Source: an uncultured Muribaculaceae bacterium
GTDB lineage: Bacteria > Bacteroidota > Bacteroidia > Bacteroidales > Muribaculaceae
Direction: 5' to 3'
Assembly (NCBI GenBank): GCA_947173755.1
Contig: CAMWGM010000101.1
Span: forward strand, 1-6,039
DNA length: 6,039 bases
The stretch's first letter is position 1. Every line of letters starts with the position of its first letter. Shown one piece after another: positions 1 to 5,401 of this stretch. A program made the position numbers and the translations under genes. Under the pieces are notes generated by a model. That model was not told where the DNA came from and ran no database searches. It saw only the letters and a list, made by a program, of their open reading frames with translations.

Positions 1-1
1 G

Positions 2-724
2 ATCGAAGTAGATGCGGTGGGTGTCGGGGTCGGGTAAGGTGGTTTCGACATATTTTATCATTGCATCGCCGAATCGGGTGCCGGCGTCAAGTGTGCCATA
101 CCAGTGGGTGGAGAGACAACCGGCGCTGCCGAATACATCGGGATACTGACAGATGAGATATAACGACATCAGGCCTCCCATACTCGACCCCATGACGGAT
201 GTGTTGTCGCGGTCGGGAAGGGTGGAGTAGCGGGAGTCTATGAGGGGTTTGAGTGTGTTGACAACGAAGGAGGCATACTGATCTCCGAGGACAGGCTGGC
301 CTTTAAGTTTCACTTCAGCCATCAGGTCTTCAAGGCCGGCATCTTTGACTGCTTGCTGAGGCATGAGTTGGGAGACTCTTTTCTCGGGGTCGCTGTGTAT
401 ACCGACAATGATCAGGGGACGGATTTCACCCTGTCGGATCATGCGGCATGGTGTGACGTCCATTTCCCATGACTGATGATTCCATGTGGTTGATGCGTCG
501 AATAGGTTCTGGCCGTCGTGCATATAAAGCACGGGATAGTGTTGCGCCGGACTGTAGTCGTCGGGGAGCCAGACGTCAATGTCGATGGTGTCGTTTAGTT
601 GCGGTGACGCGACCCGGAGACGCTCGATCGTTCCGCATTCGGCTTTCTGGAGCGGGGAGGAGGCGAGAGCCAACGTCGCAGTCAACATCAATGAGAGGGA
701 TATAAGGAGCGATTTTGCAGTCAT
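2..724 (-). CDS. Secreted alpha/beta-hydrolase esterase (Esterase/PF00756-like, COG2819-type), C-terminus beyond window
   Basis: The reading frame is open from an ATG at 724 to the left edge (241 residues, no stop), so the gene is cut at its 3' end. Residues 1-21 form a signal peptide (Lys4, then a Leu/Ser-rich core, then ALA), which suggests export to the periplasm. The mature part shows the YMHDGQNLFD signature (residues 67-76) of COG2819-type predicted hydrolases and the nucleophile elbow G179-S-S181-M-G183, making Ser181 the likely catalytic serine. The segment ending RIYFD at the edge is where this family usually approaches its acid residue; the Asp and His would lie outside. Family members hydrolyse acyl or carbohydrate-linked esters; the substrate here cannot be told. 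The start is supported by a promoter just upstream and by the signal peptide. The gene lies 116 bases downstream of the PH-domain gene on the same strand but seems separately transcribed. Confidence 0.88.
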   Translation of the reverse strand, partial: MTAKSLLISLSLMLTATLALASSPLQKAECGTIERLRVASPQLNDTIDIDVWLPDDYSPAQHYPVLYMHDGQNLFDASTTWNHQSWEMDVTPCRMIRQGEIRPLIIVGIHSDPEKRVSQLMPQQAVKDAGLEDLMAEVKLKGQPVLGDQYASFVVNTLKPLIDSRYSTLPDRDNTSVMGSSMGGLMSLYLICQYPDVFGSAGCLSTHWYGTLDAGTRFGDAMIKYVETTLPDPDTHRIYFD

Positions 725-753
725 GGTGAATATGGATTATGTAGTAAACAATG

Positions 754-785
754 CAAAGGTATTAAATTCGGCAGGTTCTGCGAAA
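754..785 (-). promoter_or_regulatory. Bacteroidota-type promoter of the esterase gene
   Basis: On the minus strand, TACCTTTG (761-754) matches the Bacteroidota -7 consensus TAnnTTTG exactly. A weaker -33 element, TTTC (785-782), lies 20 bases upstream (consensus TTTG). The ATG at 724 follows about 30 bases after the -7 box, so the leader is short. The spacer and -33 region overlap an imperfect inverted repeat at 767-784 (TTC, GCAG arms with one bulged G), which could be an operator but may be chance. Confidence 0.62.
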
Positions 786-840
786 TGGTTTGTCGAATGA
801 TTTGGGTTGGGGAAAGATTCCTATCAGTTGAGAGCGGGGA

Positions 841-1620
841 TTATCGTGAACGAAGGAGGTGGGTGAGGATAGCGAGGGAGGGTGACTGGGTGCGATTGAC
901 GTAGTCGCGTAAGGCTGTGGTGGTCATGGGGATGATGCCGGTTGAGATGTCGCGATAGGCTCGATAGAGGCCATCGGTATCGATTTTGAATTCGCGAAGA
1001 GTGGACAGCCTCGTGCCGAGAACATGTCTGTCTGTGATCACGTCAATCCGATATATTTTCCCTGACACGCTTTCCACGGTGTCGAGTTGGCGTATAGCGG
1101 CGATGAATTGCTCTCTTGTCATGAGGTCTGCATTTTGCGACGCTTTGCGATGGTGAGGGCTGTCGGCTGAAGGTGTCGTGAGGGTTGTCGTTATGCAGGG
1201 GTTGACGAGCATGACGTGACGAAGGAAGGAGGTTTCATCGAGTGGGGAGATGACCAGGGGATTGGACCCTGATGGGAGGGACGAGCCGGAGAAACTGATG
1301 GCAAGACGGCGTGTGATGGATGTGGCTGGTCCCGGGGTATATCCGGCCGGGCGCGATATTTCGTAGATTTTGTCGACAGGATAGACTGTGGGGCGGAAAA
1401 GGCGGTAGACAGTCAGACCTCTGCGGTCGACGCGATAATATATGCTTTTCAGGATTAAGATTTCGACCGCGACGACGAGCACTCCGACGAAGACGGGGAT
1501 GAGGCCGTCGTCGTCGAGAAAAAGGGGTAGAATCGAGCAGCAGAGAGTCAGCGCGATCAGTGCCCAGGTGGCAGCATCCCATCGGGAACGGTAGATCTTC
1601 GATGGGATGTCAGTCGGCAT
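841..1620 (-). CDS. Bacterial PH-domain (bPH_4/DUF1200-like) membrane protein with an extra C-terminal domain
   Basis: The product has 259 residues. Two hydrophobic helices (about 18-35 and 40-58) are followed by a domain at about 62-141 with the pattern of bPH_4/DUF1200 proteins: YYRVDRRGL, then VYPVDKIYEI, then RRLAISF, and finally LVISPLDETSFLRHVMLVNP. Such proteins anchor a small PH-like domain on the cytoplasmic membrane face; their role is generally unknown. A polar linker (about 142-165) leads to a roughly 95-residue C-terminal region (MTREQFIAAIRQL to the end) that I do not recognise. It has the conserved-looking stretches FKIDTDGLYRAY and QSPSLAIL and looks like a separate folded domain, not a tail. 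The start overlaps the stop of the upstream META lipoprotein gene by 11 bases (1610-1620), so the two are almost certainly co-transcribed and probably translationally coupled. Assignment of the PH domain is by remembered pattern and is moderately sure. Confidence 0.82.
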   Translation of the reverse strand: MPTDIPSKIYRSRWDAATWALIALTLCCSILPLFLDDDGLIPVFVGVLVVAVEILILKSIYYRVDRRGLTVYRLFRPTVYPVDKIYEISRPAGYTPGPATSITRRLAISFSGSSLPSGSNPLVISPLDETSFLRHVMLVNPCITTTLTTPSADSPHHRKASQNADLMTREQFIAAIRQLDTVESVSGKIYRIDVITDRHVLGTRLSTLREFKIDTDGLYRAYRDISTGIIPMTTTALRDYVNRTQSPSLAILTHLLRSR

Positions 1621-2089
1621 GGCACTTGACTACAGGTGTGCACTTCCGGAGGAGGATGTATTGAGAGGGATTGCGGGAGTCGAGACGCGCTATGGAGTCG
1701 TTTTCGATATAGACGGTAGCGATTGTGGGGAGAATGCGCACCAGGGCGTCTTCGGTAGTCATGTTGTCGCAGGCCATTTCGGTTCGCGCTCCGTCGCTTA
1801 GAGTGATGCTGTCGCCGGTGACAGTATAATATCCTGAGATGGAGTTGCAGTTTGTGTTGATGAAGTAAGTGGAATCGTCGAAAACGATGTATTGTCTTGA
1901 GCCGGGGACTTCGTCGGCGGGGCGGACATAATCGGAGTCGCTGAAGACAATGTTTTCAAGATACCACCGGCCTTTTATGTCGACATTGGTCGGGGTATCG
2001 GTTTCGACGGATTGTTCGGCAGTCTTGTTGCCGGAGCATGAGACGAGCAGGGTGGCGCTGAGGCCAAGAAGAAAGTGTGAGAGATGCAT
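1610..2089 (-). CDS. META-domain (HslJ-like) lipoprotein
   Basis: The product has 159 residues. A short signal peptide ends in the lipobox L15-V-S-C18, so the mature protein should be lipidated at Cys18 and membrane-anchored. A flexible linker (19-36) precedes one META domain (about 37-155), recognised by IKGRWYLENI (38-47), CNSISGYY (81-88) and the hallmark TEMAC (103-107). Cys81 and Cys107 lie in the two conserved motifs. META/HslJ domains are found in heat-inducible or stress-related envelope proteins such as E. coli HslJ; no enzymatic activity is established. The gene has its own promoter 17 bases upstream of the ATG and heads a two-gene unit with the PH-domain protein, which suggests a shared envelope-related job (inference). 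Confidence 0.9.
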   Translation of the reverse strand: MHLSHFLLGLSATLLVSCSGNKTAEQSVETDTPTNVDIKGRWYLENIVFSDSDYVRPADEVPGSRQYIVFDDSTYFINTNCNSISGYYTVTGDSITLSDGARTEMACDNMTTEDALVRILPTIATVYIENDSIARLDSRNPSQYILLRKCTPVVKCHAD

Positions 2090-2105
2090 TGCGGAATAGT
2101 TTTGA

Positions 2106-2136
2106 CAAAGGTAGGAAAACGTGATGAAATTATCAA
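2106..2136 (-). promoter_or_regulatory. Bacteroidota-type promoter of the META lipoprotein / PH-domain operon
   Basis: On the minus strand, TTG (2136-2134), a 20-base spacer and TACCTTTG (2113-2106) match the Bacteroidota -33/-7 promoter. The ATG at 2089 lies only 16 bases beyond the -7 box, so the transcript is nearly leaderless. The promoter fills most of the 55-base gap after the MarR gene, which indicates that the operon is not simply read through from marR. Confidence 0.72.
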
Positions 2137-2144
2137 GCCGTCAG

Positions 2145-2576
2145 TCATTGGGAAATGATCTTGCGGAGCACGTTGCTGAAAATCCGGAATTCCTCCGGGG
2201 TGCAGACTCCGACAAGAGTGTCATGCTGATGCTCCGCGATTGACATTATGTCGCCTTTATAATTTTTGCCTGCGTCGGTAAGCCAGACCCGGATGCATTT
2301 ATGGCTGACGGCTTCTGTGGTGACAATGCCTTTCCTGACCAGCCCGGCGACGGAGCGGCAGATGGCGCTTTTATCCTTGCCGATCATATCGCCTATTTCG
2401 CATTGCTGCATTCCGTCTTTCTCATAAAGGGCGCGGAGCACGAGATATTCGGGTGGAGTGATGGGTATGCCGGATTCTTTCAGAACTTCGCTGAGCTGGC
2501 TGACCAGTCTCTGATAGGCTGTGCCGATCATGCACCCGAGATTGGGCATGCCGTATATTTTCTTGTGACTGTCCAT
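2145..2576 (-). CDS. MarR-family winged-helix transcriptional regulator
   Basis: The product has 143 residues, the usual MarR length. The helical dimerisation start (about 10-37) is followed by the winged helix-turn-helix: PPEYLVLRALYEKDG (41-55), QQCEIGDMIG (57-66), the DNA-recognition helix KDKSAICRSVAGLVRKG (67-83), and the wing ending in VWLTDAGK (97-104). MarR proteins bind imperfect palindromes as dimers and usually repress themselves and a neighbouring gene, releasing DNA on binding a small molecule or on cysteine oxidation. Five cysteines are present (15, 60, 73, 94, 125); Cys15 lies near the position of the sensing cysteine of OhrR, but the partner tyrosines of OhrR are not evident. 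The gene is divergent from the barrel-protein gene at 2832, so that gene is the first target to suspect (inference). No clear TAnnTTTG box was found for marR itself. Confidence 0.93.
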   Translation of the reverse strand: MDSHKKIYGMPNLGCMIGTAYQRLVSQLSEVLKESGIPITPPEYLVLRALYEKDGMQQCEIGDMIGKDKSAICRSVAGLVRKGIVTTEAVSHKCIRVWLTDAGKNYKGDIMSIAEHQHDTLVGVCTPEEFRIFSNVLRKIISQ

Positions 2577-2608
2577 AATAGTTTATAACAGTCTGAACGG
2601 AAGAATGG

Positions 2609-2626
2609 TTGACATGACAATTTCAA
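2609..2626. promoter_or_regulatory. Imperfect inverted repeat, candidate MarR operator
   Basis: TTGACATGACAATTTCAA reads as arms TTGAcAT and ATtTCAA around a 4-base centre, with 6 of 7 arm positions paired. It lies 33 bases upstream of the marR ATG, where an autoregulatory operator would be expected. Size and symmetry suit a MarR dimer. There is no binding evidence, and short palindromes are common in AT-rich DNA. Confidence 0.35.
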
Positions 2627-2687
2627 TGTGGCGAATCGATGATGCGGCGGTGTTCATAGGTCGCTGAGTAAAAGAGGTTCTGAGTTT

Positions 2688-2706
2688 CAGTTGTGAATTT
2701 CAACTG
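2688..2706. repeat. Inverted repeat CAGTTG-N7-CAACTG in the marR/barrel-gene divergent region
   Basis: The 6-base arms are perfect around a 7-base centre. On the minus strand it contains TTGAAATT, an 8-mer also present in the candidate operator at 2609-2626. It may be a second regulator site, about 30 bases upstream of the barrel-gene -33 element. Confidence 0.35.
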
Positions 2707-2711
2707 TCGGG

Positions 2712-2733
2712 AATGATTGAAAATGAAATCATT
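2712..2733. repeat. Inverted repeat AATGATT-N8-AATCATT adjoining the barrel-gene -33 box
   Basis: The 7-base arms are perfect (2712-2718 and 2727-2733) around an 8-base centre, ending two bases before the TTTG -33 element at 2736. The location suits an activator site or an operator for the plus-strand promoter. A single further AATCATT occurs in the 5' leader at 2814-2820. Confidence 0.35.
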
Positions 2734-2735
2734 AC

Positions 2736-2766
2736 TTTGATAATTCTTAAGATATTATTAATTTTG
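2736..2766 (+). promoter_or_regulatory. Bacteroidota-type promoter of the outer-membrane protein gene
   Basis: TTTG (2736-2739), a 19-base spacer and TAATTTTG (2759-2766) form a full match to the Bacteroidota -33/-7 consensus. The start codon at 2832 implies a leader of about 60 bases, AT-rich and with no Shine-Dalgarno sequence, as is normal in this phylum. Confidence 0.7.
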
Positions 2767-2831
2767 TGCCGATTCAATCACGTTTCAACACCGATACAGA
2801 GTAAATAATAAACAATCATTCAATCAGTCTG

Positions 2832-3326
2832 ATGAAGAAGTTTCTTTTAACACTTATTCTTGCCTTCGCGTCGGTTTTCAACTGTATGGCACAGGTTATG
2901 CCGGTCAAGTATCAGGGTGAGATCGGCTTCGGCTATTCAATCGGTGTCGGTACTTGCGCCACCGGCCGCGCGAATGTGCACACGGTTCAAGGTGCGAAAA
3001 TCGGAGATTATTTTTCGGCCGGTGTGGGTACTGGTCTTGACTACTATCATGAACTGAGCGACCTGATCATCCCTGTCTACCTCAACATGAGAGGATATTA
3101 TCCCCTGGCAAAGAATTTCATACCTTTTGTTTCGTTAGATTTGGGATATGGCATCGGTGTGACCAAGGCTATCAGGGGTCATAGCGGCTTTGTGTGGTCG
3201 CCTTCAGTGGGATTCCGGTGCAACAAATTCAAATTGCAGGTAGGGTATACGAGCCAGCGGTTATCGGAATACGGTTTCGGATTCAACATGAATGCTATAC
3301 AGATCATGGCGGGACTGGTGTTCTGA
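2832..3326 (+). CDS. Small outer-membrane beta-barrel-like protein, function unknown
   Basis: The product has 164 residues. A classical signal peptide (MKKF, hydrophobic core, then NCMAQ) predicts cleavage after Ala20. The mature part consists of alternating short strands rich in glycine and aromatic residues, such as IGFGYSIGVGT, YFSAGVGTGLDYYHE, LIIPVYLNMRGYYP, FIPFVSLDLGYGIGV and LQVGYTSQRL. It ends in IMAGLVF with a terminal Phe, the usual signal for the outer-membrane barrel assembly machinery. The size fits a barrel of about eight strands, as in the OmpA/OmpW-type or PF13568-like outer-membrane barrel group, but I cannot name the family with certainty. No TonB box, plug or enzymatic motif is seen. 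It is divergent from marR and ends before a strong hairpin, so it is probably monocistronic and possibly MarR-controlled (inference). Confidence 0.85.
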   Translation: MKKFLLTLILAFASVFNCMAQVMPVKYQGEIGFGYSIGVGTCATGRANVHTVQGAKIGDYFSAGVGTGLDYYHELSDLIIPVYLNMRGYYPLAKNFIPFVSLDLGYGIGVTKAIRGHSGFVWSPSVGFRCNKFKLQVGYTSQRLSEYGFGFNMNAIQIMAGLVF

Positions 3327-3367
3327 CGGGGTTTCGGAAAGTCTACAAAGTTTAGAAATCCGGATAT

Positions 3368-3409
3368 AATAGCGGAGGCAATGTCATTTTCGACATTGCC
3401 TCCGCTATT
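3368..3409. terminator. Strong hairpin, probable bidirectional terminator
   Basis: The two perfect 18-base arms (3368-3385 and 3392-3409) enclose the 6-base loop ATTTTC. The hairpin lies 41 bases after the barrel-gene stop (plus strand) and 6 bases after the 3' end of the convergent tRNA (minus strand), so it can end both transcripts. Neither side has a long U-tract: TTATAAG follows on the plus strand and an AT-rich stretch on the minus. Confidence 0.8.
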
Positions 3410-3415
3410 TATAAG

Positions 3416-3492
3416 TGGTGGCCCCACTTGGGCTTGAACCAAGGACTCCCTGATTATGAGTCAGGTGCTCTGACCAACTGAGCTATAGGGCC
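3416..3492 (-). tRNA. tRNA with CAU anticodon, most likely tRNA-Ile2 (lysidine-modified)
   Basis: The 77-base cloverleaf includes an encoded CCA. Read 5'-3', the parts are: acceptor GGCCCTA pairing with TGGGGCC (one T-G wobble), D arm GCTC/GAGC, anticodon stem CCTGA/TCAGG with loop CTCATAA, a 5-base variable region, and T arm CTTGG/CCAAG with loop TTCAAGC. The anticodon CAT could mean elongator Met, initiator Met or Ile2. The first acceptor pair is G-C, which argues against an initiator. The pairs C4-G69 and C5-G68 are those recognised by TilS, and the acceptor and anticodon-loop sequence resemble E. coli ileX. I therefore favour Ile2, reading AUA after lysidine modification. Elongator Met remains the alternative. 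The gene has its own promoter and terminator. Confidence 0.93.
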
Positions 3493-3563
3493 GGATGCGA
3501 TCGTGATTGAAGAGGATAGCCTGATCGGGATCACAGTTCGCGTATGTGTGCGTTTTTGTGGTG

Positions 3564-3594
3564 CAAAGGTAGGGAGTTTTTTTGTAATATGCAA
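3564..3594 (-). promoter_or_regulatory. Bacteroidota-type promoter of the tRNA gene
   Basis: On the minus strand, TTG (3594-3592), a 20-base spacer and TACCTTTG (3571-3564) match the Bacteroidota consensus, with the same spacing and -7 box as the META-operon promoter. The mature tRNA 5' end is at 3492, so about 65 bases of leader would be removed by RNase P. Confidence 0.7.
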
Positions 3595-3717
3595 GTGATG
3601 GGAAAGGATGAGAGATGTTATATTATGTTAATATCCTTACGGGTAAAGACCTGCAGTTATCATGAAGGCAGAGTGGAAGTGAGCCCTTTCGGGGATTATG
3701 GGAGGGGCATTAAGAAT

Positions 3718-3749
3718 AAGGAAGAGGTGTCTCACGACATCTCTTCCTT
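3718..3749 (+). terminator. Terminator-like hairpin in the gene-free region
   Basis: The 14-base arms AAGGAAGAGGTGTC (3718-3731) and GACATCTCTTCCTT (3736-3749) enclose the loop TCAC. In plus-strand RNA every position pairs, with one G-U (3727/3740); in minus-strand RNA that pair becomes a C-A mismatch, so the plus strand is slightly favoured. The plus-strand U-run is short (TTTT across the arm end, then AAAAA). No plus-strand gene that it would terminate has been found. Confidence 0.45.
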
Positions 3750-3793
3750 TTAAAAACCTTTATCTTAATCTAATACTATGAAAAACACACTTG

Positions 3794-3823
3794 CAAAGCT
3801 ACACATTTTAAGTGGAATGGCAA
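3794..3823 (-). promoter_or_regulatory. Bacteroidota-type promoter without an evident protein gene
   Basis: On the minus strand, TTG (3823-3821), a 19-base spacer and TAGCTTTG (3801-3794) match the consensus. It points into the gene-free region at 3595-3790, ahead of the hairpin at 3718-3749 and, further on, the tRNA. It may drive a small RNA or a second, longer tRNA precursor. Confidence 0.52.
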
Positions 3824-3890
3824 TGTCAAGTGGAAAAGTTTAACATAAATTTGCTAAATTCCTTTTAAGTGTTTCTTGTCTGAACGGTGT

Positions 3891-4619
3891 CTACAGATTG
3901 AAAAGCCGCTGGATATTGGTTGCGAGATAAGGGACTTCGACTTTCCATGCCGAAGGGTAGGAGGGGTGGAAGATGCCGAGGTACATTCCCTTGACGCGGA
4001 TGTCGTATTTTTCGGCCAGAATCATGCGGTAGATCGATAACTGGAGGGCATAATGCCAGTAGGAGGTGTCGGGGATTGGCTCAAGCGGGGGAAGGGCCGA
4101 TTTGCCGAAGCGGTCGGCGATGATGGGGCGTGCATCGGGGCCGACGACTTTATGCGAGCGTTTCCAGTCGTAGATGTTGAATGTGCCGTCGGGGGTGCGC
4201 TCGAGAAAGTCGAGGGTTCCTGCGATGCCCAGATCCTCATGATAGATGCGCCACTCCGTGCGGTAGGGGTGAAGGTGTTCCTCCTTGGCGAAACCGAGGA
4301 AGAGGGGGAATGCGTCATCATGGGGTTCTTCGATCTCCTCGCCAAGATAGTAGCGCTCGATTTTGTCGTGGAGGAGAGTGCCGAGATTTCGTGCGCGGGC
4401 GCCTTCCGCCTCCCAGCGGTCGAGGATCGTGCTGACCGGCACACCTTCTCTCTCTGCAACCCGGAGGGCAAGCGCATCTTTGTCGAACTTCGGAAAACAG
4501 TCTTCGACGATAGTCGTGACCGATCGGAGTGGGATGCCATTGTAGCTGTAGGTGTGACTCGCAGGTTCGAAAATCAGCCGGGCGTCGCGCTCGTGACTAT
4601 TGATCTGGTTATAGTTCAT
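3891..4619 (-). CDS. PD-(D/E)XK superfamily nuclease (RecB/Cas4-like)
   Basis: The product has 242 residues from the chosen start. The nuclease core is seen in order: GTLLHDKIE (80-88, with the His84 and Glu88 typical of RecB/Cas4/AddB motif I), Glu122 in TEWRIY, Asp137 in AGTLDF, the catalytic D151-W-K153 in NIYDWKRS, and Q193-xxx-Y197 in LQLSIYR (motif IV). These residues should bind a divalent metal and cut DNA. An N-terminal part with RSVTTIVEDCFPKFD (32-46) is common in phage- and plasmid-type members of the superfamily. No cysteine cluster for an iron-sulphur site is seen, unlike Cas4 or AddB. I chose ATG 4619 because it overlaps the mazG stop by 4 bases (ATGA), as at the preceding junction; an in-frame ATG at 4646 would add nine residues. 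It is the last gene of the operon. Substrate and partners are unknown. Confidence 0.85.
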   Translation of the reverse strand: MNYNQINSHERDARLIFEPASHTYSYNGIPLRSVTTIVEDCFPKFDKDALALRVAEREGVPVSTILDRWEAEGARARNLGTLLHDKIERYYLGEEIEEPHDDAFPLFLGFAKEEHLHPYRTEWRIYHEDLGIAGTLDFLERTPDGTFNIYDWKRSHKVVGPDARPIIADRFGKSALPPLEPIPDTSYWHYALQLSIYRMILAEKYDIRVKGMYLGIFHPSYPSAWKVEVPYLATNIQRLFNL

Positions 4620-5401
4620 CGCGGGAGAGTCTTTGCTTCGTTCCAAAGCGTGTCCATTTCAGCGAGAGTCAGGTCGCGCAGTGAGCGGCCCATCTCCTTG
4701 GCGCGTTGTTCGATGTAGGAGAAACGGGAGATGAATTTGGCATTGGTGCGCTCGAGGGCGTTCTCGGGATTGATGCCATAAAGGCGAGCTGCGTTGACAA
4801 CGGCGAATAGCAGGTCGCCCATCTCGGCCTCCATGGCGTCACGGTCGCCGTCCGCGGCAGCCTCTTGGAACTCCGTCATTTCCTCATCGACCTTTTCCCA
4901 GACCTCCTCGCGGCGTTCCCAGTCGAAGCCGACATTGGCAGCCTTTTCGGTGATGCGGTCGGCCTTGATCAGAGCGGGGAGGGCTTTGGGCACTCCGGCA
5001 AGGACGGTCTTGTTGCCGCCTTTCTCCTTGAGTTTGAGATCTTCCCAGTTTTGTTTCACCTTTTCGGACGTATCGGCCTGAGTGTCGCCGAAGACATGGG
5101 GATGACGGAAGATGAGTTTTTCGTTGAGCGAGTCGGCCACGTCGGCGATGTCGAACGCGCCTTTCTCCTCACCTATTTTAGCATAGAAGAGCACATGGAG
5201 CAGGACATCGCCCAATTCCTTTCGGATATTTGTGTCGTCTTCATTGATGAGGGCATCGCAGAGTTCGTAGACCTCTTCGATGGTATTGGGGCGCAGAGAC
5301 AGATTGGTCTGTTTCGCATCCCATGGGCATTTGACCCGCAGGATGTCGAGCGTGTCGATGACACGTCCGAGCGCTTCGATTTTTTCCTGTCGTGTTTTCA
5401 T
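4616..5401 (-). CDS. mazG: Nucleoside triphosphate pyrophosphohydrolase MazG
   Basis: The product has 261 residues, close to the 263 of E. coli MazG. It cleaves (d)NTPs to the monophosphate and pyrophosphate, cleansing the nucleotide pool and affecting ppGpp levels in E. coli. Both tandem MazG domains are visible. The first has KCPWDAKQT (24-32), the metal-binding EEVYE (42-46) and ELGD (62-65), and ends with FRHPHVFG (98-105). The second has DEEMTEFQEA (172-181) and EMGD (193-196). The acidic EExxE and ExxD residues coordinate magnesium in both, so both sites look intact. The start at 5401 is chosen because it overlaps the stop of the upstream protease gene by 4 bases and aligns with the family's usual N-terminus; an upstream in-frame ATG at 5485 would add 28 residues that lie inside the protease frame. 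It is coupled by 4 bases to the nuclease gene downstream. Confidence 0.96.
   Translation of the reverse strand: MKTRQEKIEALGRVIDTLDILRVKCPWDAKQTNLSLRPNTIEEVYELCDALINEDDTNIRKELGDVLLHVLFYAKIGEEKGAFDIADVADSLNEKLIFRHPHVFGDTQADTSEKVKQNWEDLKLKEKGGNKTVLAGVPKALPALIKADRITEKAANVGFDWERREEVWEKVDEEMTEFQEAAADGDRDAMEAEMGDLLFAVVNAARLYGINPENALERTNAKFISRFSYIEQRAKEMGRSLRDLTLAEMDTLWNEAKTLPR

Larger units (their letters stand above)
3595..3890. other. Gene-free region with promoter and alternative hairpins; candidate small RNA or attenuator
   Basis: No convincing protein gene lies between the tRNA promoter and the nuclease stop codon. The stretch holds a minus-strand promoter (3794-3823) and a terminator-like hairpin (3718-3749). 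Segment 3603-3618 can pair with 3737-3750 (14 base pairs, one 2-base bulge), using the same arm as the hairpin, so two structures exclude each other. Smaller hairpins lie at 3620-3634 (ATATTA/TAATAT) and 3604-3638 (AAGGAT/ATCCTT). The octamer AAGTGGAA occurs twice, 18 bases apart (3810-3817, 3828-3835), around the promoter -33 element. A minus-strand transcript would start near 3787 and run for about 70 bases to the end of the hairpin or about 190 to the pairing partner. Which strand is used is not decided by sequence. Confidence 0.4.

Noticed and set aside
469..800. Two overlapping plus-strand frames (78 and 73 codons)
   Set aside because: They are antisense to the esterase gene and its promoter; the esterase frame carries the signal peptide and GxSxG motif.
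2145..2158. TCATT/AATGA hairpin at the marR stop
   Set aside because: The stem is only 5 bp with no U-tract and is within coding sequence; not supportable as a terminator.
2301..2588. 95-codon plus-strand frame
   Set aside because: It is antisense to the MarR gene, which has a complete winged-helix pattern.
3544..3753. 69-codon plus-strand frame in the gene-free region
   Set aside because: It starts inside the tRNA promoter, runs through the hairpin arms, and has no signal, domain or start-site support.
3778..3843. 21-codon plus-strand frame beginning MKNTLAKL
   Set aside because: It overlaps the minus-strand promoter at 3794-3823 and has no upstream promoter; likely chance.
3846..3861. 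AATTT/AAATT mini-hairpin after the nuclease stop
   Set aside because: A 5-bp all-AT stem is too weak to call a terminator for the operon.
4053..4718. Long plus-strand open frame (221 codons)
   Set aside because: It lies antisense across the nuclease gene and the end of mazG, both of which have complete family motifs and coupled junctions; the frame has no recognisable domain.
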